Source of the DNA: Holophagales bacterium
GTDB lineage: Bacteria > Acidobacteriota > Thermoanaerobaculia > Multivoradales > JAGPDF01
Direction: 5' to 3'
Assembly: GCA_016699405.1 (NCBI GenBank)
Contig: CP064972.1
Coordinates: 992,001 to 1,056,000 of the forward strand
Length of the DNA: 64,000 nucleotides
Shown here: piece after piece, positions 45,904-54,421 of the stretch
Layout: each line of letters opens with the position of its first letter
Position numbering within the stretch: position 1 is the stretch's first letter
Program-made: the position numbers and the translations under genes
The notes under the pieces: generated by a model
What the model saw: the letters and a program-made list of their open reading frames with translations, nothing else
Told to the model about the DNA's origin: nothing
The model's database searches: none

Positions 45904-46614
45904 GTGACGACCACCTGGCCCAGCGAGCTCGCTTTCGACCTTCCCCTGCTACCCCGGCCGCGCTGGCGCTCCGCTGCCACGAACGCCCCGCGGGAGCGCG
46001 AAGCACGTGAGAAGATCGTCCTGGCGGAGCCTGACCTTCGCCGCGAACCCACCGTGACCGACGCTGCTGACGACTCCCGTCTGCTGGCCCGCATCGCGGG
46101 TGGCGACCGGGACGCCTTTCGCGACTTCTACGACCGCTACGCGGCCAAGGTGCTGGCCTACGTGCGGATGCTGAGCCGCGACGCCGCGGTCTCGGAAGAC
46201 ATTGTCCAGGAGGTCTTCCTGGCCGTCTTCCGCAAGGCTGGAAGCTATCGACCCGAGCGCGGCGACGTGGCCGGATGGCTCTACACGATCACCCGCAACA
46301 AGATGGTCGACCTCTGGCGGCGACGCGGTCCGGGAGAGCCGACAGAGGAGGAGTTCGACTTTTCCCGCCTGCCTGACGAGCGTTCCGAGCTCGCGGCGGA
46401 CCTGCGGCTCTCGGTCCGCCAGGTCCTCGCCGAGCTCTCCGACGACCAGCGCCAGGCGGTCGAGCTCGCCTATTTCGGCGGTCTGACCTACGAGGAGACC
46501 GCCGCGCGCCTGCGGCTGCCACTCGGCACCCTCAAGTCCCGCATCCGGGCGGGCCTGATGAGCATGCGGTCGCGGCTGGCCGAGTCGCGTCCGCGAGAGG
46601 TTCGCAATGCCTGA
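45904..46614 (+). CDS. ECF RNA polymerase sigma factor
   Basis: The 236-residue product has sigma regions 2 (DAFRDFYDRYAAKVLAYVRMLSRDAAVSEDIVQEVFLAVFRKAGSYRPERGDVAGWLYTITRNKMVDLWRRR) and 4 (QRQAVELAYFGGLTYEETAARLRLPLGTLKSRIRAGL) and no regions 1 or 3. The N-terminal ~50 residues are an unusual Arg/Pro-rich extension. GTG at 45904 has GGAGAG upstream; the conserved part would also fit a GTG at 46053 (VTDAADDSRLLARI), which lacks a binding site. Its end overlaps the ChrR-like gene by eight bases, typical of a sigma/anti-sigma pair answering oxidative or photo-oxidative stress. Confidence 0.92.
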   Translation: MTTTWPSELAFDLPLLPRPRWRSAATNAPREREAREKIVLAEPDLRREPTVTDAADDSRLLARIAGGDRDAFRDFYDRYAAKVLAYVRMLSRDAAVSEDIVQEVFLAVFRKAGSYRPERGDVAGWLYTITRNKMVDLWRRRGPGEPTEEEFDFSRLPDERSELAADLRLSVRQVLAELSDDQRQAVELAYFGGLTYEETAARLRLPLGTLKSRIRAGLMSMRSRLAESRPREVRNA

Positions 46615-47242
46615 GCTCCATCCCGCCGAGGAGACGCTGCTCGATCATGCTTCGGGCCGGCTGGGCCGCCACCTGCGGCCGGTCGTCGAAGCGCACCTCG
46701 ACCTCTGTCCGACCTGCCGGACGACGGTTGCGGCGCTCGCCGTGCCTGGCGGCGAGTTGCTGCGGCGAGTCGACGGTCCGCCGCCGTCGACGAGCTGTTG
46801 GAGCCGGCTGCTGGCCCGGTTGGACGAGCCGCTATCGGCCCCCTCCCTGCCGCCGGGGGCGCCGGTTCCGCCCGCGGCACAGGCCGAGCTGACCGGCGGC
46901 GTGCAGCGCTCCTGGGGCGGGTTCTTCACCCGCGGGGCGCGGTTCTTCGTTCTCGACGTCGATCGCGAAGGCGAGTCGATCCTCGGCATGGCGCAGATGC
47001 CAGGCGGTCGCCGCTTCCCACGCCACACGCATCTCGGGTACGAGCATTCGGTCGTACTCGCCGGCGGCTACCGCGACGAGAGCGGGACGTTCGAGGAGGG
47101 CGACTTCGGCGTCTGTCCGCCCGGCTCCGACCACGGTCCGGACACGCTCGAAGGCGAGCCGTGCTGGATCCTCTTCTGCCTCGAACGCCCGGTGCGGTTT
47201 CACGGCTGGCGCGGTCTTCTCCAGCGCCTGGCCGGACACTGA
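46607..47242 (+). CDS. ChrR-like zinc anti-sigma factor with cupin domain
   Basis: The 211-residue protein has an N-terminal zinc-binding anti-sigma domain with H30, C34 and C37 (HLDLCPTC), plus upstream His5/His14. Residues ~110-205 form a cupin (RFFVLDVDREGESILGMAQMPGGRRFPRHTHLGYEHSVVLAGGYRDES...FGVCPPGSDHGPD), with a probable metal site from the HTH...E...H residues. In Rhodobacter, ChrR holds sigma-E until singlet oxygen arises. This protein very likely inhibits the overlapping ECF sigma factor. Confidence 0.93.
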   Translation: MPELHPAEETLLDHASGRLGRHLRPVVEAHLDLCPTCRTTVAALAVPGGELLRRVDGPPPSTSCWSRLLARLDEPLSAPSLPPGAPVPPAAQAELTGGVQRSWGGFFTRGARFFVLDVDREGESILGMAQMPGGRRFPRHTHLGYEHSVVLAGGYRDESGTFEEGDFGVCPPGSDHGPDTLEGEPCWILFCLERPVRFHGWRGLLQRLAGH

Positions 47243-47271
47243 GCGCGTCGGGTCCGGCGCGACCCCTCTGG

Positions 47272-47277
47272 TAGAAT
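47272..47277 (+). promoter_or_regulatory. -10 box of ispH
   Basis: TAGAAT ends nine bases before the GTG start of ispH, which predicts an almost leaderless mRNA. No clear -35 box is visible. Confidence 0.45.
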
Positions 47278-47286
47278 CGCCCGACT

Positions 47287-48168
47287 GTGAGAGTCAAGCG
47301 GGCCGAGAAATACGGCTTTTGCGCCGGCGTCCGGATCGCCGACAAGAAGGTCAAGAAGTTCGTCCGCGAGGGCAACGCCGGGCAGATCCTCGGTCAGGTC
47401 GTCCACAACGAGCGCGTCGTCGAGGAGATGGAGCGTCTCGGGGTCGGCACGGTTCAGGACGTCGAGGAGGCGAGCGCGGGAACGCTGGTCTTCTCGGCCC
47501 ACGGCGTTCCACCCTCCTTCCACGACGCGGCGCGACGTCGCGGGCTGCGCATCCTCGATACCACCTGTCCGTTCGTCTACGACATCCATGACGAGGCCGA
47601 GGCGGCGCTCGCGGCCGGCAGCCATCTGGTCTTCATCGGCGACCCGCGCCACCGCGAGGTCGTCGGTTATACGCGCGACCTCGACCCGGCGACCTACCAC
47701 GTGCTGACCCGCGTCGAGGAGGTCGAGTCGATCGACTGGTCGCGCTATCGCGAGGTCAAGGTCTTCTACCAGACGACGCTCAACGCCGAGGAATTCGAGG
47801 ACGTGGTGCGGGCGATCGAGGCGCGGGTGCCGGCAACGCGGCGCGCCGACACGATCTGCTACGCCACCAAGGAGAACCAGGAGGCGGCCCACGCACTCGG
47901 ACGCGACGCCGAGGTCGGCCTCATCCTGGTGATCGGCGGGCAGCACAGCGCCAACACGCGCCACCTCTGGGAGATCTGCCAGCGCTACAAGCCCAGCTAC
48001 CTGATCCAGGGGATCGACGATCTCGATCCCGCCTGGTTCGACGGAGTCGAAACCGTCGGGCTGACCGCGGGCGCCTCGACCCCCGACTACGTCATCGACG
48101 AGGTCGAGGCGGCGGTCGTCGCGCTCGGGGTGACGTCACCTGCGGCGATCGCGGGGAGCTCGAGATGA
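47287..48168 (+). CDS. ispH: 4-hydroxy-3-methylbut-2-enyl diphosphate reductase
   Basis: The 293-residue enzyme makes IPP and DMAPP in the last step of the MEP isoprenoid pathway. Its three cluster cysteines are conserved: C12 (YGFCAGV), C94 (DTTCPFV) and C191 (DTICYATKENQ). SAHGVPP, GDPRHREVVGY and FYQTTLN match the family. The GTG at 47287 has no ribosome binding site and follows a -10 box by nine bases, so initiation is probably leaderless. The stop overlaps the purD start by four bases. Confidence 0.96.
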   Translation: MRVKRAEKYGFCAGVRIADKKVKKFVREGNAGQILGQVVHNERVVEEMERLGVGTVQDVEEASAGTLVFSAHGVPPSFHDAARRRGLRILDTTCPFVYDIHDEAEAALAAGSHLVFIGDPRHREVVGYTRDLDPATYHVLTRVEEVESIDWSRYREVKVFYQTTLNAEEFEDVVRAIEARVPATRRADTICYATKENQEAAHALGRDAEVGLILVIGGQHSANTRHLWEICQRYKPSYLIQGIDDLDPAWFDGVETVGLTAGASTPDYVIDEVEAAVVALGVTSPAAIAGSSR

Positions 48169-49454
48169 AGGTCCTGGTGGTCGGCTCCGGTGGCCGGGAG
48201 CATGCCCTGTGCTGGAAGCTGCGGCAGAGCCCCCTGCTCACCGAGCTCTACTGTGCGCCGGGCAATCCGGGAATCGCCGCGGTGGCCGACCGCGTGCCGC
48301 TCGCCGCCGACGACATCCAGGAGCTCGCCGAGTTCGCCCAGGAGATGCGCATCGACTTGACCGTCGTCGGTCCCGAGCTGCCGCTCTCGCTCGGCATCGT
48401 CGACGAGTTCGAGAAGCGTGGGCTCGCCATCTTCGGGCCGCGGCGCGCTGCCGCCGAGATCGAGGGCAGCAAGGTCTTCTCCAAGGAGTTCATGGCGCGA
48501 CAGGGGATCCCGACCGCAGCCTTCGAGGTGGTGCGCGATGTGGCGGCGGCACGCGCTGCCTGCCAACGCTTCGGCTTCCCGGTCGTCCTGAAGGCGGACG
48601 GTTTGGCCTCCGGCAAGGGCGTCGTCATCCCGCAGAACGAGGAGGAGCTCGCCGCGGCGCTCGACATGTTCTTCACCCAGCGGCGGTTCGGCGTCTCGGC
48701 GGATCGCGTGGTCGTCGAACAGTGCCTGGTCGGCGAGGAGGTCTCGCTCATCGCCCTCTCCGACGGGCACCGTGTCCTGCCGCTTGCGGCGGCGAAGGAC
48801 TACAAGCGGGTCGGCGACGGCGACAGCGGACCGAACACCGGCGGCATGGGATCGCACAGCCCGGCCGGGGTGCTCGGCGCCGACGAAGCCGCCGCGGTGC
48901 TCGAGCAGGTGCTGCGGCCGACCGTCGATGGGCTCGCCGCGGAGAATCGCCCGTTTCGCGGCTTTCTCTACGCCGGACTGATGCTCACTCCCGACGGGCC
49001 GCGGGTGCTCGAGTTCAACGCGCGCCTCGGCGATCCCGAAGCGCAGGTTCTCCTGCTGCGACTCGAAGACGACCTTCTGCCGTTGCTCGCCGCGGGAGCG
49101 GAGGGAGCCTTCGGCACGTCGCGGCTGCACTTCCGCAAAGAGGCGGCGGCTTGTCTCGTGCTGGCGAGCCAGGGCTATCCCGACCGTCCCGTCACCGGGG
49201 AACCGATCGACGGCCTCGACGAGGCCGCCGCGGTCGAAGGCGTCGCCGTCTTCCATGCCGCGACGGCGCTCGAGGACGGGCGGGTGGTGAGCGCCGGAGG
49301 GCGGGTGTTGAACGTCTGCGCCACCGGAGCGAACCTCGCCGAGGCGTTGCGGCGGGCCTACGCCGCGGCCGCCAAAATCGACTGGCCGAGCAAGATCCTG
49401 CGCCACGACATCGGCCGTCGGGTCGTCGCCTCGGTGGTTGCAGCCGACAGCTGA
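48165..49454 (+). CDS. purD: Phosphoribosylamine--glycine ligase
   Basis: The 429-residue ATP-grasp enzyme joins glycine to phosphoribosylamine in purine synthesis. It starts MKVLVVGSGGREHALCWKL; the family hallmarks VVGPELPLSLGIVDEFE, KADGLASGKGVVI, FVEEFLVGEEVS-like VVEQCLVGEEVSLI, GPNTGGMGSHSPAG and VLEFNARLGDPEAQVLLLRL are all present. Coupling with ispH by ATGA overlap is odd metabolically and may be only a convenience of gene packing. Confidence 0.97.
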   Translation: MKVLVVGSGGREHALCWKLRQSPLLTELYCAPGNPGIAAVADRVPLAADDIQELAEFAQEMRIDLTVVGPELPLSLGIVDEFEKRGLAIFGPRRAAAEIEGSKVFSKEFMARQGIPTAAFEVVRDVAAARAACQRFGFPVVLKADGLASGKGVVIPQNEEELAAALDMFFTQRRFGVSADRVVVEQCLVGEEVSLIALSDGHRVLPLAAAKDYKRVGDGDSGPNTGGMGSHSPAGVLGADEAAAVLEQVLRPTVDGLAAENRPFRGFLYAGLMLTPDGPRVLEFNARLGDPEAQVLLLRLEDDLLPLLAAGAEGAFGTSRLHFRKEAAACLVLASQGYPDRPVTGEPIDGLDEAAAVEGVAVFHAATALEDGRVVSAGGRVLNVCATGANLAEALRRAYAAAAKIDWPSKILRHDIGRRVVASVVAADS

Positions 49455-49470
49455 TCGCCCCTTTCGCGGT

Positions 49471-49499
49471 TTGACCCCCCCCTGGCGCCGTGCCACAAT
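49471..49499 (+). promoter_or_regulatory. Promoter of the ricT-hfq-like-pdxA operon
   Basis: TTGACC at 49471-49476, a 17-base spacer and CACAAT at 49494-49499 lie between purD and ricT, giving an untranslated leader of about 100 bases. Confidence 0.65.
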
Positions 49500-49607
49500 G
49501 GCGCGCACTCGCTCCCTCGGGACCGGCGATCGGCCTCTCGTGCGGCAGGGGCATGCCGAGTGCTTCCCGGGTGGCGGCGAGCGACACGATGGAAGGAGTG
49601 ACCAGGG

Positions 49608-50345
49608 TTGAGCGGCTGTGGGTGTTCGTTCCTCGGCAAGTCGACGGCGGTGGAAGACACCTACGTCGGCGTGCGGTTTGCAGAGGAGGCGAACATGACC
49701 CTCTGCACCACCGGAGGAACGCTCTACGCCGTCGGTTCGCAGGTCGTCGTCGAAGTCGACGGTGAGCCGCGTTTCGGCCGCGTCGAGAAGTCGCCGATGC
49801 CGGTCTTCAAGCCCTGCCAGAAGTCGGGCGCCAAGCCGATCCTGCGCTGTGCCGCGCCGGAGGACCGCGAGGCCCACGAGCGGCAGCTCGCCGCCGAGAC
49901 GGCGGGCAAGCTCTTCTGCCAGGAGCGGGCGCGCGGCCAGAGCCTGGACATGAAGATCGCCCGCGTGGAGTTCTCCCTCTCCCGCAAACGCGCGATCGTC
50001 TACTTCACCGCCGAGAAGCGTGTCGACTTCCGGCAGCTGGTTCGGGACTTCTCGCAACGCTTCGGCGCGCGGGTGCAGATGACCCAGGTCGGCGCGCGAG
50101 ACGAGGCGAAGCTTCTCGGCGGCGTCGGCGTCTGCGGTCGCACCCTCTGCTGCTCGAGCTGGCTCAAGGACTTCAAGCCGATCGCCATCAGCATGGCCAA
50201 GCGGCAGAACCTCTCGCTCAACCCGTCGAAGATTTCGGGGCAGTGTGGCCGGCTGCTCTGCTGCCTCGCCTACGAAGACGAGGACTACAAGAGGAGCGGG
50301 CCGCCGCGCCCGGCGCCGGTGCTGCCGGTGATCCCAGACCGATGA
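49608..50345 (+). CDS. ricT: RicT (YaaT)-like PSP1-domain regulatory iron-sulfur protein
   Basis: The 245-residue product has the PSP1 core (TYVGVRFAEEANMTLCTTGG; IARVEFSLSRKRAIVYFTAEKRVDFRQLVRDFSQRFGARVQMTQVGARDEAKLLGGVGVCGRTLCCSSWL) and the SGQCGRLLCCLAYEDE ending. In Bacillus subtilis, RicT works with RicA and RicF; the complex carries [4Fe-4S] clusters and stimulates RNase Y-dependent mRNA processing. The CC and QC cysteines match. TTG at 49608 follows GGAAGGAG at good spacing and adds a Cys-containing N-terminus (SGCGCSFLGK). The next gene, an Hfq-like protein, overlaps by ATGA. Confidence 0.92.
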   Translation: MSGCGCSFLGKSTAVEDTYVGVRFAEEANMTLCTTGGTLYAVGSQVVVEVDGEPRFGRVEKSPMPVFKPCQKSGAKPILRCAAPEDREAHERQLAAETAGKLFCQERARGQSLDMKIARVEFSLSRKRAIVYFTAEKRVDFRQLVRDFSQRFGARVQMTQVGARDEAKLLGGVGVCGRTLCCSSWLKDFKPIAISMAKRQNLSLNPSKISGQCGRLLCCLAYEDEDYKRSGPPRPAPVLPVIPDR

Positions 50346-50695
50346 GCAATCGCAAGCTGATCCGCCCCGACCTCGGGGAGCTCAAGAAGGAGACGCCGAC
50401 GCGCGTCGTGCGGCGCAAGCAGAGCCCGCCGGAGCAGACCAACGCCGAGGAGTTCTACTACCTCAAGCAGATGGCGGCCAAGACGCCGATGGTCGTCCTG
50501 CTCACCAACGGCGAAGAGTTGCGCGGCTGGATCGAGTGGTACGACAAGGGCGCCATCAAGCTCAATCGCTGGAGCGGGCCGAATCTGCTGATCCCCAAGC
50601 GCAGCATCCTCTACCTCTTCAAGGAGGAGGAGCTGCGTCGTCCGCGCCGCCGGTCCGCCGGCGAGGGAGACCCCGAGCGCGCGGACGAGAGCTGA
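50342..50695 (+). CDS. Hfq-like Sm-fold RNA-binding protein
   Basis: The 117-residue product has an Sm core at ~40-95. FYYLKQMAAKTPMVVLLTNGEELRGWIEWYDKGAIKLNR follows the Sm1 pattern of Hfq (VxIYLVNGxxLxGxIxxFD), and NLLIPKRSILYLFK stands where Hfq has its Sm2 YKHAI motif. The N-terminal arm is basic and the C-terminal tail is RRPRRRSAGE. It is well off typical Hfq, lacking the exact KHA, so it could be an Hfq paralogue with altered RNA preference. Coupling to ricT points to RNA metabolism. Confidence 0.8.
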   Translation: MSNRKLIRPDLGELKKETPTRVVRRKQSPPEQTNAEEFYYLKQMAAKTPMVVLLTNGEELRGWIEWYDKGAIKLNRWSGPNLLIPKRSILYLFKEEELRRPRRRSAGEGDPERADES

Positions 50696-50704
50696 GCTCC
50701 GTCG

Positions 50705-51703
50705 ATGCGCCCTGTTCTCGCCCTCACCCAGGGCGATCCTGCCGGAATCGGCCCGGAGATCCTGCTCAAGGCCCTCGCTCGGTTCTCTGCCGAGCGGGCG
50801 CTGCCGCTGCTCGTGGCCGAGCGCGCCGCGCTCGAGGCGGTCCGTCCGCTCGTCCCCGCCGGTGTGTGGGAGCGGCTGTTCTTCCTCGGTTCGCCGCCGA
50901 CGCGTGGCGAGCTCGAACGCGCCGGCGAGCGGATTCCGGTTCTCGATCCGGTCGGAGCGCCTCGGGTGATCGCGCTCGGTCGCTCCGGTAGCGACGACGC
51001 GGCCGGCGCGATGGCCGCCCTCGACGCCGCCATCGCCCTCGCTCGGGCCGGTACCGTCGACGCCCTGGTCACGGCGCCGGTCAGCAAGGGGTCGATCGCC
51101 CGCCACCTGTTGCCCGGCTTCGTCGGCCACACCGACTACCTCGCCGCCGCCTGCGGGCTGGAGCGCTACGGGCGCGACTACCTGATGGCGTTCCTGTCGC
51201 CGGGCCTGCGCGTCGCGCTGCTTTCGGTGCACGTGCCGCTGCTCGAAGCGCTGCGCGCGATCACCGGGGAGAGCCTGCTCGAGGCGTTGACGTGTCTTCA
51301 TCGCCATGGCGCCGGACGGATCGCCCTGGCCGGCTTCAATCCCCATGCCGGAGAAGAGGGCCTGCTCGGCAGCGAAGACCGTGACCTGCTCGCCCCGGCG
51401 GTTGCCGAGGCGCGGCGGCGCGGCATCAACGCGCACGGGCCGGAGAGCGCCGACTCGCTCTTCGCACGCGCCCGGCGCGGGGAGTTCGACTGGGTCCTGT
51501 CGCTCTTCCACGATCAGGGGCTGATCGCGGTCAAGACGGCGAGCTTCGGCGCGGCGACGAACTGGACGGTCGGTCTGCCCTTCCTGCGCACCTCGGTCGA
51601 CCACGGCACCGCTTTCCACCTCGCCGGCACCGGACGAGCTGACGAGGGGCCGATGCTCGCGGTGCTCGACACCACCCTCGAGCTGCTCGCGTCGCCCGGC
51701 TGA
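50705..51703 (+). CDS. pdxA: 4-hydroxythreonine-4-phosphate dehydrogenase
   Basis: The 332-residue enzyme of the DXP-dependent vitamin B6 route shows LTQGDPAGIGPEILLKAL at the start, TAPVSKGSIARHLLPGFVGHTDYLAAAC with the metal histidine, AGFNPHAGEEGLLGSED and a C-terminal HDQGLIAVKTASFGAATNWTVGLPFLRTSVDHGTAF. It starts nine bases after the Hfq-like gene and shares its transcript. The product makes PLP precursor, a cofactor also needed by SufS and other enzymes in the window. Confidence 0.96.
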   Translation: MRPVLALTQGDPAGIGPEILLKALARFSAERALPLLVAERAALEAVRPLVPAGVWERLFFLGSPPTRGELERAGERIPVLDPVGAPRVIALGRSGSDDAAGAMAALDAAIALARAGTVDALVTAPVSKGSIARHLLPGFVGHTDYLAAACGLERYGRDYLMAFLSPGLRVALLSVHVPLLEALRAITGESLLEALTCLHRHGAGRIALAGFNPHAGEEGLLGSEDRDLLAPAVAEARRRGINAHGPESADSLFARARRGEFDWVLSLFHDQGLIAVKTASFGAATNWTVGLPFLRTSVDHGTAFHLAGTGRADEGPMLAVLDTTLELLASPG

Positions 51704-51805
51704 GGGCGGCAACCGCCGGAGAACCGAGCGGGGTGTTTCCGCCGCCCCGATCGCCGCGCCTCTTCAGTCCGTCGCCACCACCGAGTCGCGGAGCGACCCG
51801 TCTCT

Positions 51806-53260
51806 TCAAGACGCCCCGCGGCCGGAAAGCACCGCGGGGATCGTCTTGAGCAGGATCTTCAGGTCGAGCCAGGGGGTCCAGGTGTCGATGTACTCGAGGT
51901 CGAGCTCCATCCACTGCTGGAAGTCGAGCTCGTTGCGCCCACTGACCTGCCAGAGGCAGGTGAGTCCGGGTTTCATCGCCAGGCGCCGGCGCTGCCAGCG
52001 TTCGTAGCGCGCCACCTCCTCGGGGATCGGCGGCCGCGGGCCGACCAGGCTCATGTCGCCGCGCAGCACGTTCCAGAACTGCGGCAGCTCGTCGAGGCTG
52101 AACTTGCGCAGGAAGCGGCCCAGGACGGTCACGCGCGGGTCCTCGCGCAGCTTGAACACCGGTCCGTCCATCTCGTTGAGGTGCAGCAGGTCGCGTTGCA
52201 GCTCTTCGGCGTCCTCGACCATGGTGCGGAACTTGTAGAGGGTGAAGGTACGCCCGTTGAGCCCGCAGCGCGTCTGGCGGAAGAGCACGGTGCCTCGCGT
52301 GCTGAGCTTGATGGCGAAGGCGACGAGCAGCAGCACCGGCAGCCCGAGCAGCATGAGCAGGACCGAGAGCGCGACGTCGAGGAGGCGCTTGATCAGCAAC
52401 AGCAACGGGCTCGACGGCGAGGTGGTGAAGGTCAGCAGCGGCACGCCGTCGAGCTCGTCGATCGCCATCCGCGCCTGGGTGTGCGGGAAGAAATCGAGCG
52501 CGAACCGGGTGATGATCCCCTGCTCCTGCAGGCAGAGGTAGAGGTCCTCGATGTCGTCGAGGTCGCGGCGGCTCACCGCGAAGAGCACCTCGTCGATGAC
52601 GTTCTGTTGCACCAGCGCGGGCAGGTCGGCGAGCTCGCCGAGCACCGGATGGCCGGCGACCGTGCCGTCGTGCTCCTCGCCGCGCCCGGCGACGAAGCCG
52701 AGCAGGCGGTAGCCCCACTGGCGATGGCCCTCGAGGAACTGGGCGAGCGAGCGCGCCTGCCGGCCCGTCCCGACCACCAGGACGGTGCGGAAGTTGAGCC
52801 CCCGCGAGCGCACCCAGCGCGAGGTGGCTCGCAGCGCGATCTTCTCCGAGATGAGCAGAGCGCCGGAGAGCGCCGGGAAGAGCAGCAGCCAGAGGCGGCT
52901 GATCTTGTCGCCGGCGAGCAGGCGGGCGTCGAGGCGCAGGGCGTAGACGACCAGCGTGAGCAGGGCGGCGGCGACAGCGGTCAGCCGCAGCAACGCCACG
53001 GTCTCGGTGCGCAGCGAGACGGTGCGATGCGAGCGGTAGCGGCCGGAGAACCAGAGCAGCGGAGCCCACACCGCGAGAGAGATGGGCAGCAGGGGGAGGT
53101 ACTGGCGGAGCGGATAGAAGCTGCTGCCGAACTGCCCTGGCGCGAGGCGCGGCGCCAGGTCGTGGCGACCCCAGAAGGCAAGGAAGAACGCCGCCGCGAT
53201 CAGTGCGAGATCGAGCGAGAAGACGAAGGCGGCGACGATGCGAGCGCGTTGCTTGAGCAT
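51806..53260 (-). CDS. Polyprenyl glycosylphosphotransferase (WbaP/WcaJ-like)
   Basis: The 484-residue protein starts exopolysaccharide units by moving a sugar-1-phosphate from a UDP-sugar to undecaprenyl phosphate. The N-terminal ~140 residues hold four to five membrane helices, then a CoA-binding-like Rossmann domain (TVLVVGTGRQARSLAQFL). A further helix and the catalytic C-terminal domain follow: KRLLDVALSVLLMLLGLP, FRQTRCGLNGRTFTLYKFRTMVEDAEELQ, and DELPQFWNVLRGDMSLVGPRPPIPEEVARYERWQRRRLAMKPGLTCLWQVSGRN. It is the last gene of the operon, six bases after the GT4 gene's stop. Confidence 0.93.
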   Translation of the reverse strand: MLKQRARIVAAFVFSLDLALIAAAFFLAFWGRHDLAPRLAPGQFGSSFYPLRQYLPLLPISLAVWAPLLWFSGRYRSHRTVSLRTETVALLRLTAVAAALLTLVVYALRLDARLLAGDKISRLWLLLFPALSGALLISEKIALRATSRWVRSRGLNFRTVLVVGTGRQARSLAQFLEGHRQWGYRLLGFVAGRGEEHDGTVAGHPVLGELADLPALVQQNVIDEVLFAVSRRDLDDIEDLYLCLQEQGIITRFALDFFPHTQARMAIDELDGVPLLTFTTSPSSPLLLLIKRLLDVALSVLLMLLGLPVLLLVAFAIKLSTRGTVLFRQTRCGLNGRTFTLYKFRTMVEDAEELQRDLLHLNEMDGPVFKLREDPRVTVLGRFLRKFSLDELPQFWNVLRGDMSLVGPRPPIPEEVARYERWQRRRLAMKPGLTCLWQVSGRNELDFQQWMELDLEYIDTWTPWLDLKILLKTIPAVLSGRGAS

Positions 53261-53266
53261 GGGGCG

Positions 53267-54421
53267 TCAGAGAGCGGCTGGATCCGCCCGAGCGACGTCG
53301 GGTGGATTGTAGCAACGCCCTCGGCCGAGGGCGGTGAGCAGCGCGGCGTAGCGGTCGGCGACCTCCTCCCAGCCGTGGCGGGTGAGCGCACGCTCGGCCG
53401 CACGCTTCCCGAGCGCAGCGGCTTCGCCGGGTTCGAGCCGCGCCCAGTCGAGCAGGGTGGCAAGCGCCCGGGGATCCCGCACCGGGAAGTAGCGCGCCGT
53501 GTCGCCGGCGACCTCGCGGTGTTCGGGCGTGTCGTTGGCCAGCACGCAGTTGCCGTAACCCATCGCCTCGACGAGCGCCGGATGCGTGCCGCCGACCTCC
53601 GTCGCCTGGATGTAGGCGAGCGCATGCGAGAGCAGCTCGCGGTAGCCCGGGCCGTAGATCGCCCCGGGAAAGAGCACTCGGCGGTCGGTGCCCTCGGTGA
53701 AGGAGCGAATGAAGGCGTGCGCGTAAGGTGCGTCCCCGACCATTACCAGCGGCAGGTCGCCGCCCGCCTCGCGATAGGCCGCGACGACGCGGTGCGGGTT
53801 GTTCTCCGGCTCGAAGCGGCTGACGTAGAGGAAGTAGCGCCGGCTCTCGAGTCCGAGCTTCGGCAGCAGCCGCGTCGGGGGCAGCGGGCGGGGAGCGACG
53901 CCGTAGGTGATGACGACCGACGGGGTGTCGTAGCGGGCGAGATAGTGCCGGCGGATGATCTCGGCGTCGGTCACCAGGACGTCGGGCAAGTGGCAGGCGA
54001 GCCGCTCGGAGAGCGCGTACACCGCGCGGCCGAAGGCTCCCCACTTGGCACGGCGCTTCTCGATCCCGTCGACGTTGAGCGCCGTGGGAATGCCGGCGAG
54101 GCGCAGAAGCGGCAAGAACATGGCGTTGGCGGAGTTCACCACCAGCGCGGCGTCGAAGCCTTCGCCGCGGGCGTGGAGGAACGACAGGAAGGTGTGGCTC
54201 GGCGTCTCGAGGTGCTTGCCGCGCAGGGCGGGCAGGAGGATCACTCGCGCCCCGCGATGGCGCCGCACGCGGCGGCGCACGGCGTGCGTCCGTCCGTAGA
54301 CGGTCACCGCGAAGCCGCGCGCCACGAGGCGCGGCGCGAGCTCGTCCATCAGCGTCTCGTAGCCGCCGTAGCGGGAGGGGACGCCGCGGCTGCCGAGCAG
54401 GGCGATCGAGAGAGGTTTCAC
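53267..54421 (-). CDS. Glycosyltransferase family 4-like
   Basis: The 384-residue GT-B protein begins VKPLSIALLGSRGVPSRYGGYETLMDELAPRL, which resembles the GT4 rhamnosyl/DUF1972-type N-terminus found in exopolysaccharide clusters. The C-terminal half has YFLYVSRFEPENNPHRVVAAY and the donor-site IQATEVGGTHPALVEAMGYGNCVLANDTPEHREVAGD. GTG at 54421 overlaps the preceding stop by four bases (GTGA). The sugar is not predictable. Confidence 0.9.
   Translation of the reverse strand: MKPLSIALLGSRGVPSRYGGYETLMDELAPRLVARGFAVTVYGRTHAVRRRVRRHRGARVILLPALRGKHLETPSHTFLSFLHARGEGFDAALVVNSANAMFLPLLRLAGIPTALNVDGIEKRRAKWGAFGRAVYALSERLACHLPDVLVTDAEIIRRHYLARYDTPSVVITYGVAPRPLPPTRLLPKLGLESRRYFLYVSRFEPENNPHRVVAAYREAGGDLPLVMVGDAPYAHAFIRSFTEGTDRRVLFPGAIYGPGYRELLSHALAYIQATEVGGTHPALVEAMGYGNCVLANDTPEHREVAGDTARYFPVRDPRALATLLDWARLEPGEAAALGKRAAERALTRHGWEEVADRYAALLTALGRGRCYNPPDVARADPAAL

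Noticed and set aside
50536..50991. Plus-strand ORF spanning the Hfq-like and pdxA genes
   Set aside because: Out of frame with both; Arg/Ser/Gly-rich shadow translation.
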